From an uncultured Eubacteriales bacterium (GTDB lineage: Bacteria; Bacillota; Clostridia; Christensenellales; Aristaeellaceae), in NCBI GenBank assembly GCA_900542445.1, contig UQNN01000007.1, positions 88,886 through 152,885 on the forward strand: DNA of 64,000 nucleotides, read 5' to 3'. The notes below the pieces were generated by a model that was given only the letters and a program-made list of their open reading frames with translations, searched no databases and was not told where the DNA came from. A program made the translations under genes and the position numbers. The number at the start of each line of letters is the position of its first letter. Position 1 is the first letter of the stretch. This document shows, piece after piece, positions 8,997-17,505 of the stretch.

Positions 8997-9637
8997 CACC
9001 TGCAAATGGCCTTCAAGTCGCCGAACGTCTTCATCGCATACGTCGCCATGCCGCAGGCCGCCGCCTCGCCGAGGCCCGCGCTGTCAAAGCCGCCCGAAAC
9101 GGCCGCCTGAATGCCCGCCTTCGCGTCCTCCACGACAAGGCAATCTGCCGGTTTCATGTCGATAAAGTCCGCCGCCATCAGGAAAACCTGCGGATCGGGC
9201 TTGCTGCGGGTGATGTTCGTGCCGTCGGAAATCGCGTCAAAGTAATCGCCCAGCCCCAGACGCGCGAGAATGAACTTCGTGTTTTTGCTGGAAGAACCGA
9301 TCGCCAGCTTCAGCCCCATGCCGCGCAGCGCGTCCAGCGTCTCTTTCACCTCGGCGGACAAATCCGCCGGGGACATGTTCGCCAGCAGCTGCCGGTAAAG
9401 GTTGTTCTTCTCCTCCGCCAGCGCCTCTTTCTCCGCCTGCGTCATCTGGCCGTCATAGCGCTCCAGAATGATCTCCAGGCTGTCCATCCGCGAAACGCCG
9501 CGCAGACGGTTGTTGATCGTCTCGTCAAAGTAAATGCCGAGCTTGTCCGCAACCGCTTTCCACGCCTGGTAATGGTATTTGTCCGTGAAGCAGATCACGC
9601 CGTCCAGATCAAAGATCACGCCCGTATATTTTCCCAT
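8996..9637 (-). CDS. pgmB: Beta-phosphoglucomutase
   Basis: 213-residue HAD phosphatase-fold enzyme that converts beta-glucose 1-phosphate to glucose 6-phosphate via beta-glucose 1,6-bisphosphate. The catalytic loop is FDLDGVI (nucleophile and acid/base Asp), the cap segment LRGVSRMDSLEII is the diagnostic beta-PGM motif, and SSSKN and the late VVEDAKAGIQAA complete the HAD motifs. It normally works with an inverting disaccharide phosphorylase (maltose, trehalose or kojibiose), none of which is in this window. GAGGAG lies 11 bases before the ATG. It fits the alpha-glucan theme of the window. Confidence 0.92.
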   Translation of the reverse strand: MGKYTGVIFDLDGVICFTDKYHYQAWKAVADKLGIYFDETINNRLRGVSRMDSLEIILERYDGQMTQAEKEALAEEKNNLYRQLLANMSPADLSAEVKETLDALRGMGLKLAIGSSSKNTKFILARLGLGDYFDAISDGTNITRSKPDPQVFLMAADFIDMKPADCLVVEDAKAGIQAAVSGGFDSAGLGEAAACGMATYAMKTFGDLKAICR

Positions 9638-9709
9638 GCTTTTTCACGCTCCTCACGTTGATTTGCTTTCATTATACCCGTTTTTGCAGTCCATGTCCAC
9701 AACAGTCTG

Positions 9710-9744
9710 AAAAAACGCGGCCATGTCAAAGCACAGCCGCGTTT
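9710..9744 (-). terminator. Terminator after the oadB-oadG pair
   Basis: Read on the minus strand: AAACGCGGC loop GCCGCGTTT followed by further T, placed between oadG and pgmB. Confidence 0.75.
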
Positions 9745-9810
9745 CCGTCCATCGTTTTTGGAACAGACGCATTTTTTCGCTTTTTCGGGGTGTTAAGCGC
9801 CCGTTAAGGT

Positions 9811-9948
9811 TTATTCTTCCTTCTTTGCGGTGAAATGGCCGAGCGCATATATCACGCCGATGATGATGACCATCACCGCAAAAATGCCCAGCATGCCCTC
9901 GCCCATGAACACCAGCGAGTTAAGAAAAGCCTGTATATTGAGCTTCAT
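9811..9948 (-). CDS. OadG-like small subunit of a sodium-pumping decarboxylase (45 residues)
   Basis: A short ORF with AAAAGGAGG nine bases before its ATG. The sequence FMGEGMLGIFAVMVIIIGV has the MG.GM.GIF pattern of the membrane helix of OadG/gamma subunits, followed by a short charged tail ending in KKEE. It starts 15 bases after the oadB stop. In known complexes the gamma chain tethers the alpha and beta subunits in the membrane. At 45 residues it lacks the longer soluble tail of classical OadG, so it is one of the small OadG-related proteins. Confidence 0.72.
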   Translation of the reverse strand: MKLNIQAFLNSLVFMGEGMLGIFAVMVIIIGVIYALGHFTAKKEE

Positions 9949-9963
9949 AATCCGTGCCTCCTT

Positions 9964-11064
9964 TTACACCAGCGGCCCGACGAGCGCCAGAATGATACCG
10001 CCCGCGATGACGGAGGCCACCTGACCCGCCACGTTCGCGCCCGCCGCCTGCATGAGGATGAAGTTGTAGGGGTCTTCTTCCTTCGCCATCTTCGCAATCA
10101 CGCGGGAGGACATCGGGAACGCGGAAATGCCCGCCGCGCCGATCATCGGGTTGATCTTCTTCTTAGCAAACAGGTTGATGAGCTTGCCGAACAGCACGCC
10201 GCCGAACGTGTCAAACATGAACGCGATCAGGCCGAGTCCCAGAATCATCAGCGTTTCCGGCACGAGGAAACTCTCCGCCTGCATGCGCACCGCCACTGTC
10301 AGCCCCAGCAGCAGGCTGATGAGGTTCGCCAGCACGTTCTGCGCCGTTTCGGACAGGCTGCGCAGCACGCCGCACTCGCGCAGCAGATTGCCGAACATCA
10401 GAAAGCCCACCAGCGCCACGCTCTGCGGCGACACAATGCCTGCGATCACCGTCACCACAATCGGGAACAGGATTCGCGTGGTTTTCGTGATCTTTCCGGG
10501 GGTGTATTCCATGCGGATCATGCGTTCCTTCTTCGTGGTAATCAGGCGGATGCAGAAGGGCTGCACAATCGGCACCAGCGCCATGTAGGAATACGCCGCG
10601 ACAATAATCGCCGCCGTATAATGGCTTTTCAGCACGTTGGCGACGAAGATCGAGGTCGGGCCGTCCGCCGCGCCGATGATGGCGATAGAGGCCGCGTCCC
10701 GCAGCTCAAAGCCGAACAGGCTCGCCATCGACAGCGTGAAGAAGATGCCAAACTGCGCCGCCGCGCCGAAGAGCAGCAGCTTCGGATCGGCCAGCAGCGG
10801 GCCGAAATCGATCATCGCGCCGATGCCGATAAACAGCAGCAGCGGGAAAAGCTCGTTCGCCACGCCCGCCTGAAACAGGGTTTCCAGCACTTCCACCGCG
10901 CCGGAGTTCGGCAGGTTGCACAGGATGCAGCCAAAGCCCATCGGCAGCAGCAGCGTCGGCTCCATCTCCTTGCAGATAGCCAGATAGATCATCACGCCGC
11001 CGATGATCCACATCGCGACCATCTGCCACGTCAGCGCGCCCAAGTTGCCCCAAATTTGCGACAT
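9964..11064 (-). CDS. Sodium ion-translocating decarboxylase beta subunit (OadB/GcdB/MmdB family)
   Basis: 366-residue polytopic membrane protein with about ten helices. Family markers are GFGCILCNLPN, a FIGIGAMIDFGPLLADPK stretch and the conserved AADGPTSIF and MIGAAGISAFP segments that line the sodium path. It couples decarboxylation of carboxybiotin to sodium export. The start at 11064 has GGAGG nine bases upstream; a longer GTG start adds eight basic residues but has no ribosome site. Neither the carboxyltransferase alpha subunit nor a biotin carrier is in the window, so the complex must be completed elsewhere and the substrate (oxaloacetate, glutaconyl-CoA or methylmalonyl-CoA) is unknown. 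Confidence 0.92.
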   Translation of the reverse strand: MSQIWGNLGALTWQMVAMWIIGGVMIYLAICKEMEPTLLLPMGFGCILCNLPNSGAVEVLETLFQAGVANELFPLLLFIGIGAMIDFGPLLADPKLLLFGAAAQFGIFFTLSMASLFGFELRDAASIAIIGAADGPTSIFVANVLKSHYTAAIIVAAYSYMALVPIVQPFCIRLITTKKERMIRMEYTPGKITKTTRILFPIVVTVIAGIVSPQSVALVGFLMFGNLLRECGVLRSLSETAQNVLANLISLLLGLTVAVRMQAESFLVPETLMILGLGLIAFMFDTFGGVLFGKLINLFAKKKINPMIGAAGISAFPMSSRVIAKMAKEEDPYNFILMQAAGANVAGQVASVIAGGIILALVGPLV

Positions 11065-11190
11065 CGTTTTTTTCCTCCGTTTCCGCACAGGGTTTTATTC
11101 AATCCTATGATAAAACGGATTTCTCTTTCATGCAAGTTCTTTCAATTATTCCATTTACAGTGTCTTTATAGGCTTTTTTTGATCTTTAAT

Positions 11191-11426
11191 GTCTTCCGTC
11201 ACGGCTTCGTCGTGCCAGCCTTCGGCATTTGAAATGGTCTAAATCTGCCACAGGCAGAGACAATTTCAAATGTTCCTCCAAGAGGGAGGCTTTATCCTTT
11301 CGCTGCCGAAGCTTCTATCAAAAGGCTTCTTCCTTGAGAGCGTACAGCTTGCCGCCCACAGTGTGGGAGGCAGGGCAAGCGAAATGCCGAAGGTCTGTCA
11401 GCGAAGCTGACTGAAGGAGTCGCCTG
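11191..11426. repeat. Family B repeat, copy B2 (long, inverted-repeat layout)
   Basis: The outer ends CTTCCGTCACGG / TGACTGAAGG and the inner CCTTCGGCATTT / AAATGCCGAAGG are inverted copies. The inside holds CATTTGAAAT...ATTTCAAATG, a CCTCC-AAGA-GGGAGG stem and a GTCAGC-GAA-GCTGAC end stem. No ORF of note and no transposase are present. It occupies most of the 434-base gap between oadB and the DUF362 gene. Confidence 0.65.
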
Positions 11427-11444
11427 TTATCCCGTCTCCGCATA

Positions 11445-11475
11445 TAAAAACGCCTCCTTTTTAGAAGGAGACGTT
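11445..11475 (-). terminator. Terminator after the DUF362 gene
   Basis: Minus strand: AACGTCTCCTT loop AAGGAGGCGTT followed by a T run. Confidence 0.8.
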
Positions 11476-11498
11476 CAGTGAAACCGGACGAAAAGCGT

Positions 11499-12629
11499 TT
11501 ACAGCTTAATCAGTTCATACTCCCGCGTGCCCAGGCCGATCTTTTCGGCATGGTCGAGGCAGCTGCGCCATTCGGATTCCGGCGTGGAGTTGCGGAACGG
11601 GTCGCCCCAGTCGGCGAAGCCCGGCTTCTTCATGTTGTCGGAAAGCTGGCTGTGCGGCATCGGGTTCGCGGCCATACACGCATCCACGCACGCCTGATCC
11701 AGCGCCAGCGGATCGAAGGACGCGAACATACCGATATTCGGCAGAATCGGCGCATCGTTTTCGGGGTGGCAGTCGCAGTTCGGGGACACGTCCATAATCA
11801 GCGAAATGTGGAAATTCGGGCGGCCATCGACGACAGCCTTGGTGTATTCGGCCATGCGGGCGTTGAGCAGTTCGTTGGCGTCGCAGTTGTCAAAGCTGAT
11901 CGCGTCAAAGTTGCACGCGCCCAGGCAGCGGCCGCAGCCGACGCATTGGTCGTGATTGACGTGCATCTTGCGCTTCTCGTTGTCGAACACCAGACCGCCG
12001 TTGGCGCATTCGCGCTGGCAGCGGCGGCAGCCGCGACAGACATCCTCGTTGATGCTCGGCTTGCCGTTGGAGTGCTGCTCGGTCTTGCCCGCGCGTGAGC
12101 CGCAGCCCATGCCGATGTTCTTGATCGTGCCGCCGAAACCGGTCATCTCGTGGCCCTTGAAGTGGGTCAGGCTGATGAACACGTCCGCGTCCATGATGGC
12201 GCGGCCAATGCGCGCTTCCTTCACATATTCGCCGCCCGCCACCGGCACGCCGATGTCGTCCGTGCCCTTGAGACCGTCGCCGATGATGACCGGACAGCCG
12301 ACCGTCAGCGGCGTGAAGCCGTTCTCCCACGCGCAGTAGAGGTGCTCGATGGCGTTCTTGCGGCTGCCGGGATACATCGTGTTGCAGTCCGTCAGGAACG
12401 GCTTGCCGCCCAGCTCCTTGACCACATCCACCACCGCGCGGGCGTAGTTTGGGCGCAGAAAGCTGATGTTGCCCTGCTCGCCAAAATGCATCTTGATGGC
12501 GACAAACTTGCCGTCCATGTCAATCTGGCCAATCCCCGCCTTTTGAATCAGCTTCTTGAGCTTGGTGGGCAGGCCGTCGCCGAACGCGATCGTTCGGAAA
12601 TCGGTATAATAGACTTTCGCTTTTTCCAT
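11499..12629 (-). CDS. DUF362 protein with two 4Fe-4S clusters
   Basis: 376 residues. A DUF362 domain (about 35-185; GNISFLRPNYARAVVD, LTHFKGHEMTGFGGTIKNIG) is followed by a ferredoxin-like pair of cluster motifs, CRGCRRCQREC and CVGCGRCLGAC (about 197-240), and a return to DUF362-type sequence at the C-terminus. Such proteins are common in strict anaerobes and are presumed to be electron carriers or oxidoreductases; no substrate is established. GGGAGAGG precedes the ATG. It is a single gene with its own terminator. No signal peptide, so it is cytoplasmic. Confidence 0.88.
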   Translation of the reverse strand: MEKAKVYYTDFRTIAFGDGLPTKLKKLIQKAGIGQIDMDGKFVAIKMHFGEQGNISFLRPNYARAVVDVVKELGGKPFLTDCNTMYPGSRKNAIEHLYCAWENGFTPLTVGCPVIIGDGLKGTDDIGVPVAGGEYVKEARIGRAIMDADVFISLTHFKGHEMTGFGGTIKNIGMGCGSRAGKTEQHSNGKPSINEDVCRGCRRCQRECANGGLVFDNEKRKMHVNHDQCVGCGRCLGACNFDAISFDNCDANELLNARMAEYTKAVVDGRPNFHISLIMDVSPNCDCHPENDAPILPNIGMFASFDPLALDQACVDACMAANPMPHSQLSDNMKKPGFADWGDPFRNSTPESEWRSCLDHAEKIGLGTREYELIKL

Positions 12630-12731
12630 GGTAACCTCTCCCTGAATCTAAAGGTGTTTGACGCTTACACCTCGTATTATAAAACTTAAACCGCAGTTGA
12701 AGTCAAGTCTTTTTTCGTGGAAGGTAACGGA

Positions 12732-12923
12732 CGGGGCTTTTTTGGGGCTTTGCCCCAAACCCCACAAGGGAACTAAGTTCCCTTGACCTTCTTCTTCGCT
12801 TCGCGCTTGCATCTCAATCTGAAGCAGCATGGATTGCGCAGCAATCCATGAAAGTGGGAAATCCAAGAACCTCAGGTTCTTGGTGGGGCGTGGGGCAAAG
12901 CCCCACACAAAGCCCCACACGTC
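12732..12923. repeat. Family A repeat, copy A3 (full)
   Basis: GGGGC-TTT-GCCCC, then an AAGGGAACT/AGTTCCCTT hairpin, a variable middle with CATGGATTGC-GCAATCCATG, then CCAAGAACCT/AGGTTCTTGG, a second GGGGC-AAA-GCCCC and the terminal ACGTCC. It fills the gap between the DUF362 start and the AEC stop. Confidence 0.85.
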
Positions 12924-12935
12924 CTCTTCCCTCCC

Positions 12936-13853
12936 TTACAGCACAAACCCAAGCCCCAGAGCCAGCATGACGATCAGGCTCACCGCGATGGAAACCGAGT
13001 TCGTGAAACTCGCCAGCGCCGTGTCGCTGTGGCAGCGGTCGGTGTAAATCGGCGCAAGGGACGACAGCGGCGCAAAGCAGACGATGCACAGCGTCTGCCG
13101 CACAACCAGCTCAAACGGCGTGCAGAAGAACACCAGCGCAGCGCTGGCCGCTGCAAACAGATAGCGCCAGACCAGCTCACGCGCCGTCTCGCGCAAAAGC
13201 GCCCTGTCGCCCGCCGGCTCAAACATCATGCCGATCATCAGCATCGCGACAAACGCGTTCGCCTGCCCCGCCGGGCGCGTCAACGTGAAGACGACGGAGG
13301 GGATCTTCACCCCCAGCGCCGCGAGAAGAATCATCATCATATACGCGTCAAACGGCAGCGACTTGACGAATTTCAGCAAAACATCGCCGACGCTCTCGCG
13401 CTCCTCGCCGCCCGTTCTGAGCAGCGTGGAAGTCATCGCATACGCGCCGCCGGTCATCATGATCGCGTTGCCCGTGTCGAACATGCAGGCCGCCACAACG
13501 CCCGTGTTGCCGAAAAACGCCTGCACCAGCGGCAGAGAGAAACAGCCGATGTTGTAGCCGCCGATGTTCAGCATCCGATATGCGCGCAGACGCTTTTCCA
13601 CCCTGCCCGTCGTCAGATACATCAGCAGAATCGGCATGAACGCGCAGATAAAGCCGATGCCCACGATGATGAACATCTTCGCGTCGCGCTCAAAGCCGTC
13701 AAACGCCTGAATGATGGTACACGGCAGGGTGATGTTCACCATAATCTTGCTCATCAGCCGATGATCGTCTTTGCCGAAAAAGCCCGCGCGCTTGAGCAGA
13801 TAGCCCAGCATGATGACCAGCACATAGGACATGGGTTTAAAAATGTAATCCAT
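12936..13853 (-). CDS. AEC (auxin efflux carrier) family transporter
   Basis: 305 residues with about ten hydrophobic helices in the two inverted five-helix halves of the AEC/bile-acid fold. Recognisable points are LGYLLKRAGFFGKDD after helix 1, NITLPCTIIQAF, the NIGGYNIGCFSLPLVQAFFG stretch of the unwound crossover helix, and SSLAPIYTDR near the C-terminus. Bacterial members export or exchange organic acids such as malate or malonate; the substrate here is unknown. It follows repeat A3 and ends in the direction of that repeat. Confidence 0.9.
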   Translation of the reverse strand: MDYIFKPMSYVLVIMLGYLLKRAGFFGKDDHRLMSKIMVNITLPCTIIQAFDGFERDAKMFIIVGIGFICAFMPILLMYLTTGRVEKRLRAYRMLNIGGYNIGCFSLPLVQAFFGNTGVVAACMFDTGNAIMMTGGAYAMTSTLLRTGGEERESVGDVLLKFVKSLPFDAYMMMILLAALGVKIPSVVFTLTRPAGQANAFVAMLMIGMMFEPAGDRALLRETARELVWRYLFAAASAALVFFCTPFELVVRQTLCIVCFAPLSSLAPIYTDRCHSDTALASFTNSVSIAVSLIVMLALGLGFVL

Positions 13854-13876
13854 GGGCGTTTTCTCCTCTTTCGTCC

Positions 13877-13913
13877 AAAAAAGAAACCCGGAAGCTGCCT
13901 TCCGGGGTTTTTT
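13877..13913 (-). terminator. Terminator after hup
   Basis: Minus strand: AAACCCCGGAAG, loop GCAG, CTTCCGGGTTT, then T-rich sequence, starting two bases after the hup stop. Confidence 0.87.
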
Positions 13914-13915
13914 TC

Positions 13916-14191
13916 TCAGCCTTCAACGGCTTCCTTCAGCGCCTTGCCCGGCTTGAACATCGGGGAGCGGCGCGCGCCGATCTGGATTTCCTCGCCGGTC
14001 TTGGGGTTGCGAGCCTTGCGAGCCGGGCGCTCCTTGACTTCAAAAGCACCGAAGCCAACGATCTGCACCTTTTCGCCGTTCTTGAGGCTCTCGGCAATGA
14101 TGTCGCTCATCGCGCACAGGGCAGCCTCAGCATCCTTGCGGGTCAGACCCGCCTTCGCGGCGATCGCCGCGCTCAGTTCGTTCTTATTCAT
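13916..14191 (-). CDS. hup: Nucleoid protein HU
   Basis: 91 residues, classic HU: MNKNELSAAIAAKAGLT helix pair, VQIVGFGAFEVKERPARKARNPKTG across the saddle and beta-arm (with the intercalating RNPKTG tip), and C-terminal PMFKPGKALKEAV. It dimerises and bends DNA. GGAGG lies 11 bases before the ATG. It lies 153 bases downstream of mazG in the same direction, a neighbourhood common in Clostridia, and ends at a strong terminator. Confidence 0.97.
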   Translation of the reverse strand: MNKNELSAAIAAKAGLTRKDAEAALCAMSDIIAESLKNGEKVQIVGFGAFEVKERPARKARNPKTGEEIQIGARRSPMFKPGKALKEAVEG

Positions 14192-14344
14192 GGTACAAAA
14201 AATCCTCCTTGAAACAACGTCATCGTAATTTCTGACGTGTCCTTTATAGCATCAATCGCACATGAAGGCGACTATGACATATTCTACATGGTTTCCCTCT
14301 TTCCTGCAAGAGGAAACGCGTTTTTTATAAAAATTTCATGGGTT

Positions 14345-15724
14345 TTACAAGGTTTTTTCGTCTTCGCCGCGTAGCCTGTCAACGCGTTTTTTCGTCTGTC
14401 CGCGCAAAGCGGTTTCCGCGTCGAGTCCCTGTGCTTCGGCCAGCGCGCACAGGCATTCGAGCATTTCGCCCAGTCTCGCTTCCTTTGCCGCCTGATCGCC
14501 GCCGTTTTCCCCGGCCAATTCGGCCACGCGCGCGAGCATTTGAGCGCCGTCAAGCTTCAGCCCCTTGGCCCCGGCCTCGCGGCGGACGACCTTCTGCGCG
14601 CGCATCAGCGCGGGCAGAGAGAGCGGCACGTCGAGCACGCGCTCCAGCGCCGTCTGTTCGCCGCGTTCCTTTTTCTTCGCGTTTTCCCAGACGGAGACGA
14701 CCGCCTGCGCGTTTTCCGCCTTGGCCTTGCCGAAAACGTGCTCGTGACGCGTAATCATCTTGTGCGCGGCCATACTGGTCACGTCGCGGTCGGTGAACGC
14801 GCGATGTTCCGCGCCGATGCAGCTGTTGAGCACGACTTGCAGCAGCACGTCGCCCAGCTCGTCGGCCATCTTCATCTCGTCGCCGCCATCCATCGCGTCC
14901 GCCGCCTCGCAGGCTTCCTCGATCATGTACTGCCTCAGTGTGTGATGGGTCTGCGCCCTGTCCCACGGGCACCCGCCGGGCGCGCGCAGACGGCTGATGA
15001 CCTGCACAAAGTCCTCATAGGATGCGCGGCTTCTGTCGTATACGCTGATTCTCGGCACAAGCACGGCGGTTCGGTGGTCGTAGTGGTCCTGCCTGTCCAG
15101 TTCGCAAAGCTCGATCGGCCTGGCCGTCGCGCCCGGTTCGGCGGCGTTTTCCAGAAAATAGACCGTCGTCTCGTCGTCAAAAAGATCGCCCAGCCAGAGT
15201 TTCACATCCGAAGCCAGATAGCGGTTGTCAATTTCCGTGACGACCTGCGGGCAGTCGGCCTGCACGCGCATCTCCGCCGTCGAAAGCGCCGTCACCGTGC
15301 GCAGATTCTCCGTGTTCACGCCAAAGGGAATCGCCGCGCACGCCGCCGCGTCCGTCAGCGTCACGCCGCCCAGCACCCGGAGCGCCATGTCGTCCGGCAG
15401 CGCTTGGACCAGCGCGCGGACGGTCGCGTCGCTCTGCGGTTCGCTGACGGCGTAGATAAGCGTCTGCGCCTGTCGCGCCCTGTCGATAATCGCGCGCGCG
15501 GCCAGCTCGCAAAGCTCGTCGAAATCCTCCGTGCGGTCATACAGCGCGTCCAGCGTCTCAAATGCGACGCCTTCCTGTCTGAGCCTGTCCGCTACGCCGT
15601 GCCGGCCCGTGCGCAGCAGCAGCGCGTCCGCCTGCCGCAGCGCATTGTAAACGCCGAGGGTCAGCGTCTGCCCGCTGTCCGGCCCGATCGCCGCTATGGT
15701 TATGATATGCCTTTTGCCGTCCAT
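14345..15724 (-). CDS. mazG: MazG-type nucleotide pyrophosphohydrolase with N-terminal methylase-like domain (YabN type)
   Basis: 459 residues, two domains. Residues 1 to about 225 correspond to the tetrapyrrole-methylase domain of YabN, but the motif usually seen as PGHP is SEPQ here (near 94-97) and the first glycine motif is AAIGPD, so SAM binding is doubtful. From about 235 onwards is MazG: GGCPWDRAQTHHTL, then IEEACEA (about 268-274) and DELGDVLLQ (about 288-296) carrying the magnesium-binding acidic residues. MazG hydrolyses non-canonical NTPs to NMP and PPi. Its ATG overlaps the stop of the upstream GT2 gene by one base. Confidence 0.9.
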   Translation of the reverse strand: MDGKRHIITIAAIGPDSGQTLTLGVYNALRQADALLLRTGRHGVADRLRQEGVAFETLDALYDRTEDFDELCELAARAIIDRARQAQTLIYAVSEPQSDATVRALVQALPDDMALRVLGGVTLTDAAACAAIPFGVNTENLRTVTALSTAEMRVQADCPQVVTEIDNRYLASDVKLWLGDLFDDETTVYFLENAAEPGATARPIELCELDRQDHYDHRTAVLVPRISVYDRSRASYEDFVQVISRLRAPGGCPWDRAQTHHTLRQYMIEEACEAADAMDGGDEMKMADELGDVLLQVVLNSCIGAEHRAFTDRDVTSMAAHKMITRHEHVFGKAKAENAQAVVSVWENAKKKERGEQTALERVLDVPLSLPALMRAQKVVRREAGAKGLKLDGAQMLARVAELAGENGGDQAAKEARLGEMLECLCALAEAQGLDAETALRGQTKKRVDRLRGEDEKTL

Positions 15725-16692
15725 TATTCGTTATCCGCCTTGTTCAGCACGCTTTCAATGATGAAACGCGGGCGGCGCTTCGTTTCGTTGTAAATTTTGC
15801 CGATGTATTCGCCGACCACGCCGAGACCGAGCAGCTGAATGCCGCCGATGAGCCAGATGGAACCCATCAGGGACGTCCAGCCGACAGAGGTATGCCCCGC
15901 AATCTTGGCGATCAGCGCATACAGCAGCATCAGCAGGCTGATGATAAACACCACCACGCCCGTGGAAAACACCAGGCGGATCGGCTTGACCGAAAAACTG
16001 GTGATGCCGTCGGCAGCGAACGCGATCATCTTCTTGAGCGGATATTTGCTCTCGCCCGCGAAGCGTTCCGCGCGCTCATAGGTCACGGTCGTCCACTTGT
16101 AGCCGATCTGCGGCACAATGCCGCGCAGGAACAGGTTGACCTCCGTGAACTCCGCCAGTCCTTCGACGGCGCGCTTGCTCATCAGGCGGTAATCCGCATG
16201 GTTGAACACGATATCCACGCCCAGCGCCTTCATCACCTTGTAAAAGCCCTCAGCCGTAAAGCGCTTGAAGAACGTGTCGGTTTCGCGCTTGCTGCGCACG
16301 CCGTAAACGACCTCATAGCCCTTGTGATAATCGTCCACCATCTCATCGACGGCGTTGATGTCGTCCTGCAAGTCCGCATCCATCGAGACGATCATGTCCG
16401 CATAGTTGACGGCGGTCAGCAGGCCAGCCAGCAGCGCGTTTTGATGGCCTCGGTTGCGGGAGAGGTTCACGCCGGAAAACATCTCCGGTTCCTGCTCGTG
16501 CAGCTGGCTGATGATCGGCCAGGTGTTGTCGCTGGAGCCGTCGTTGACAAACATCACGCGGCTCTGGCGGCTGATTTTGCCCTCGTCCATCAGCTGATGC
16601 ATCTTTTCGCGCAGGCGCTTGCTCGTCTCCGGCAGCACTTCCTGCTCCTTATAGCACGGTACGACAATGTAAAGCGTGTTTTTCTCATTCAT
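15724..16692 (-). CDS. GT2 glycosyltransferase, polyprenyl-phosphate sugar transferase type (GtrB/DPM1-like)
   Basis: 322 residues. The cytoplasmic GT-A domain starts YIVVPCYKEQEVLP and has FVNDGSSDNTW, NLSRNRGHQNALLAGL and the DXD-bearing SMDADLQDD; two C-terminal helices (about 232-260 and 270-295) anchor it. Such enzymes put glucose or another sugar on undecaprenyl phosphate for wall or surface glycan decoration. The start at 16692 is set by GGAGG at 16701-16705; a TTG start five codons upstream is less likely. It lies in the rsmD-coaD-coiled-coil operon, 18 bases after the coiled-coil gene. Confidence 0.92.
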   Translation of the reverse strand: MNEKNTLYIVVPCYKEQEVLPETSKRLREKMHQLMDEGKISRQSRVMFVNDGSSDNTWPIISQLHEQEPEMFSGVNLSRNRGHQNALLAGLLTAVNYADMIVSMDADLQDDINAVDEMVDDYHKGYEVVYGVRSKRETDTFFKRFTAEGFYKVMKALGVDIVFNHADYRLMSKRAVEGLAEFTEVNLFLRGIVPQIGYKWTTVTYERAERFAGESKYPLKKMIAFAADGITSFSVKPIRLVFSTGVVVFIISLLMLLYALIAKIAGHTSVGWTSLMGSIWLIGGIQLLGLGVVGEYIGKIYNETKRRPRFIIESVLNKADNE

Positions 16693-16710
16693 CGGTAACG
16701 CCTCCAAGCT

Positions 16711-17472
16711 TTATCTGTCCTGCTGCGGGTTGTTCCCCTGGGTCAGCAGATTGTCTCTGAGTGCCGCCAGCTCGCTGGCGCTGCGGGAAAGCGCCGCCGC
16801 CGCGCCGGAGAGCATCTTGTCCACCTGCACGCAGGCCTGGTTGTAGATGCTGTCCGCGTCCTTTTCGGCGCGCTCGCGCGTTTCAACGGCGTAAGCCTGG
16901 GCGCGGCGGGTGATTTCGTTGTCCTCCACCAGCTTCTGCGCCTGCTGCTGGGCGTTGAAAACGATCTGTTCGGCGCGGGTGTTCGCGTCCGCAATAATTG
17001 CGTTTGAATCCTCCTGCGCTTTCTGGCGGATCTGCTTGTCGTAAGCGTCCGCCTCCATCTTCACGTCCTGCTCAAAGCGTTTGGCGTTTTCCACCTTTTC
17101 GGTGTAATAGGCGTCCGCTTTGCCCGTCGATGCTTTCGCTTCCTCTTTCGCCTCGCCGAGAATCTTCTTTCTCTCGTCCAAAATGGCCTGTGCCTGCACG
17201 ACCGTGTGCGGCAGCACAATGCGCAGCTGGCCGATCAAATCGATCAGCTCTCCCGTGTCGATGATGCTCAGCGTTTTGGACATCGGCACGCGGCGCGCGT
17301 CGTTGATCCTCGCTTCCAGCTCGTCGATGACCCGGCGCGCCTGCCCGATGCTGTCCCCTGCGCTCGAACTTCCGTATTCGTGACGCACGGTGCGCGGCTC
17401 CTGCTCGCTGCTCTCCATGTTTTCCTCCTTCACGTCCGAATTCCGTCTGCGATATCTGCGTTCATTTTCCAT
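16711..17472 (-). CDS. Coiled-coil protein of the coaD neighbourhood (ATP-synthase-B/DivIVA-like)
   Basis: 253 residues. The N-terminal 45 are charged and disordered; residues 45-95 (ARRVIDELEARINDARR, IDTGELIDLIGQLRIVLPH) look like a small helical domain. About 95-245 is a continuous Glu/Lys/Ala/Gln-rich coiled coil (AKEEAKASTGKADAYYTEK, ANTRAEQIVFNAQQQAQKL). There is no membrane anchor. Similar Clostridial proteins are often labelled ATP synthase F0 B-like because of the helix, but a role in F-ATPase is unlikely here. Position between coaD and the lipid-linked GT2 suggests a link to envelope growth; that is inference. Confidence 0.75.
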   Translation of the reverse strand: MENERRYRRRNSDVKEENMESSEQEPRTVRHEYGSSSAGDSIGQARRVIDELEARINDARRVPMSKTLSIIDTGELIDLIGQLRIVLPHTVVQAQAILDERKKILGEAKEEAKASTGKADAYYTEKVENAKRFEQDVKMEADAYDKQIRQKAQEDSNAIIADANTRAEQIVFNAQQQAQKLVEDNEITRRAQAYAVETRERAEKDADSIYNQACVQVDKMLSGAAAALSRSASELAALRDNLLTQGNNPQQDR

Positions 17473-17505
17473 ATTCTATGCTCCAAACAGCGTGTTATTT
17501 CCGCT

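Noticed and set aside
12732..12923. Insertion sequence remnant
   Set aside because: No transposase frame and no target duplication that I can see; the structure is a series of hairpins.
14287..14312. Terminator after mazG
   Set aside because: The GTTTCC/GGAAAC stem is followed by T only on the plus strand, the wrong direction for mazG.
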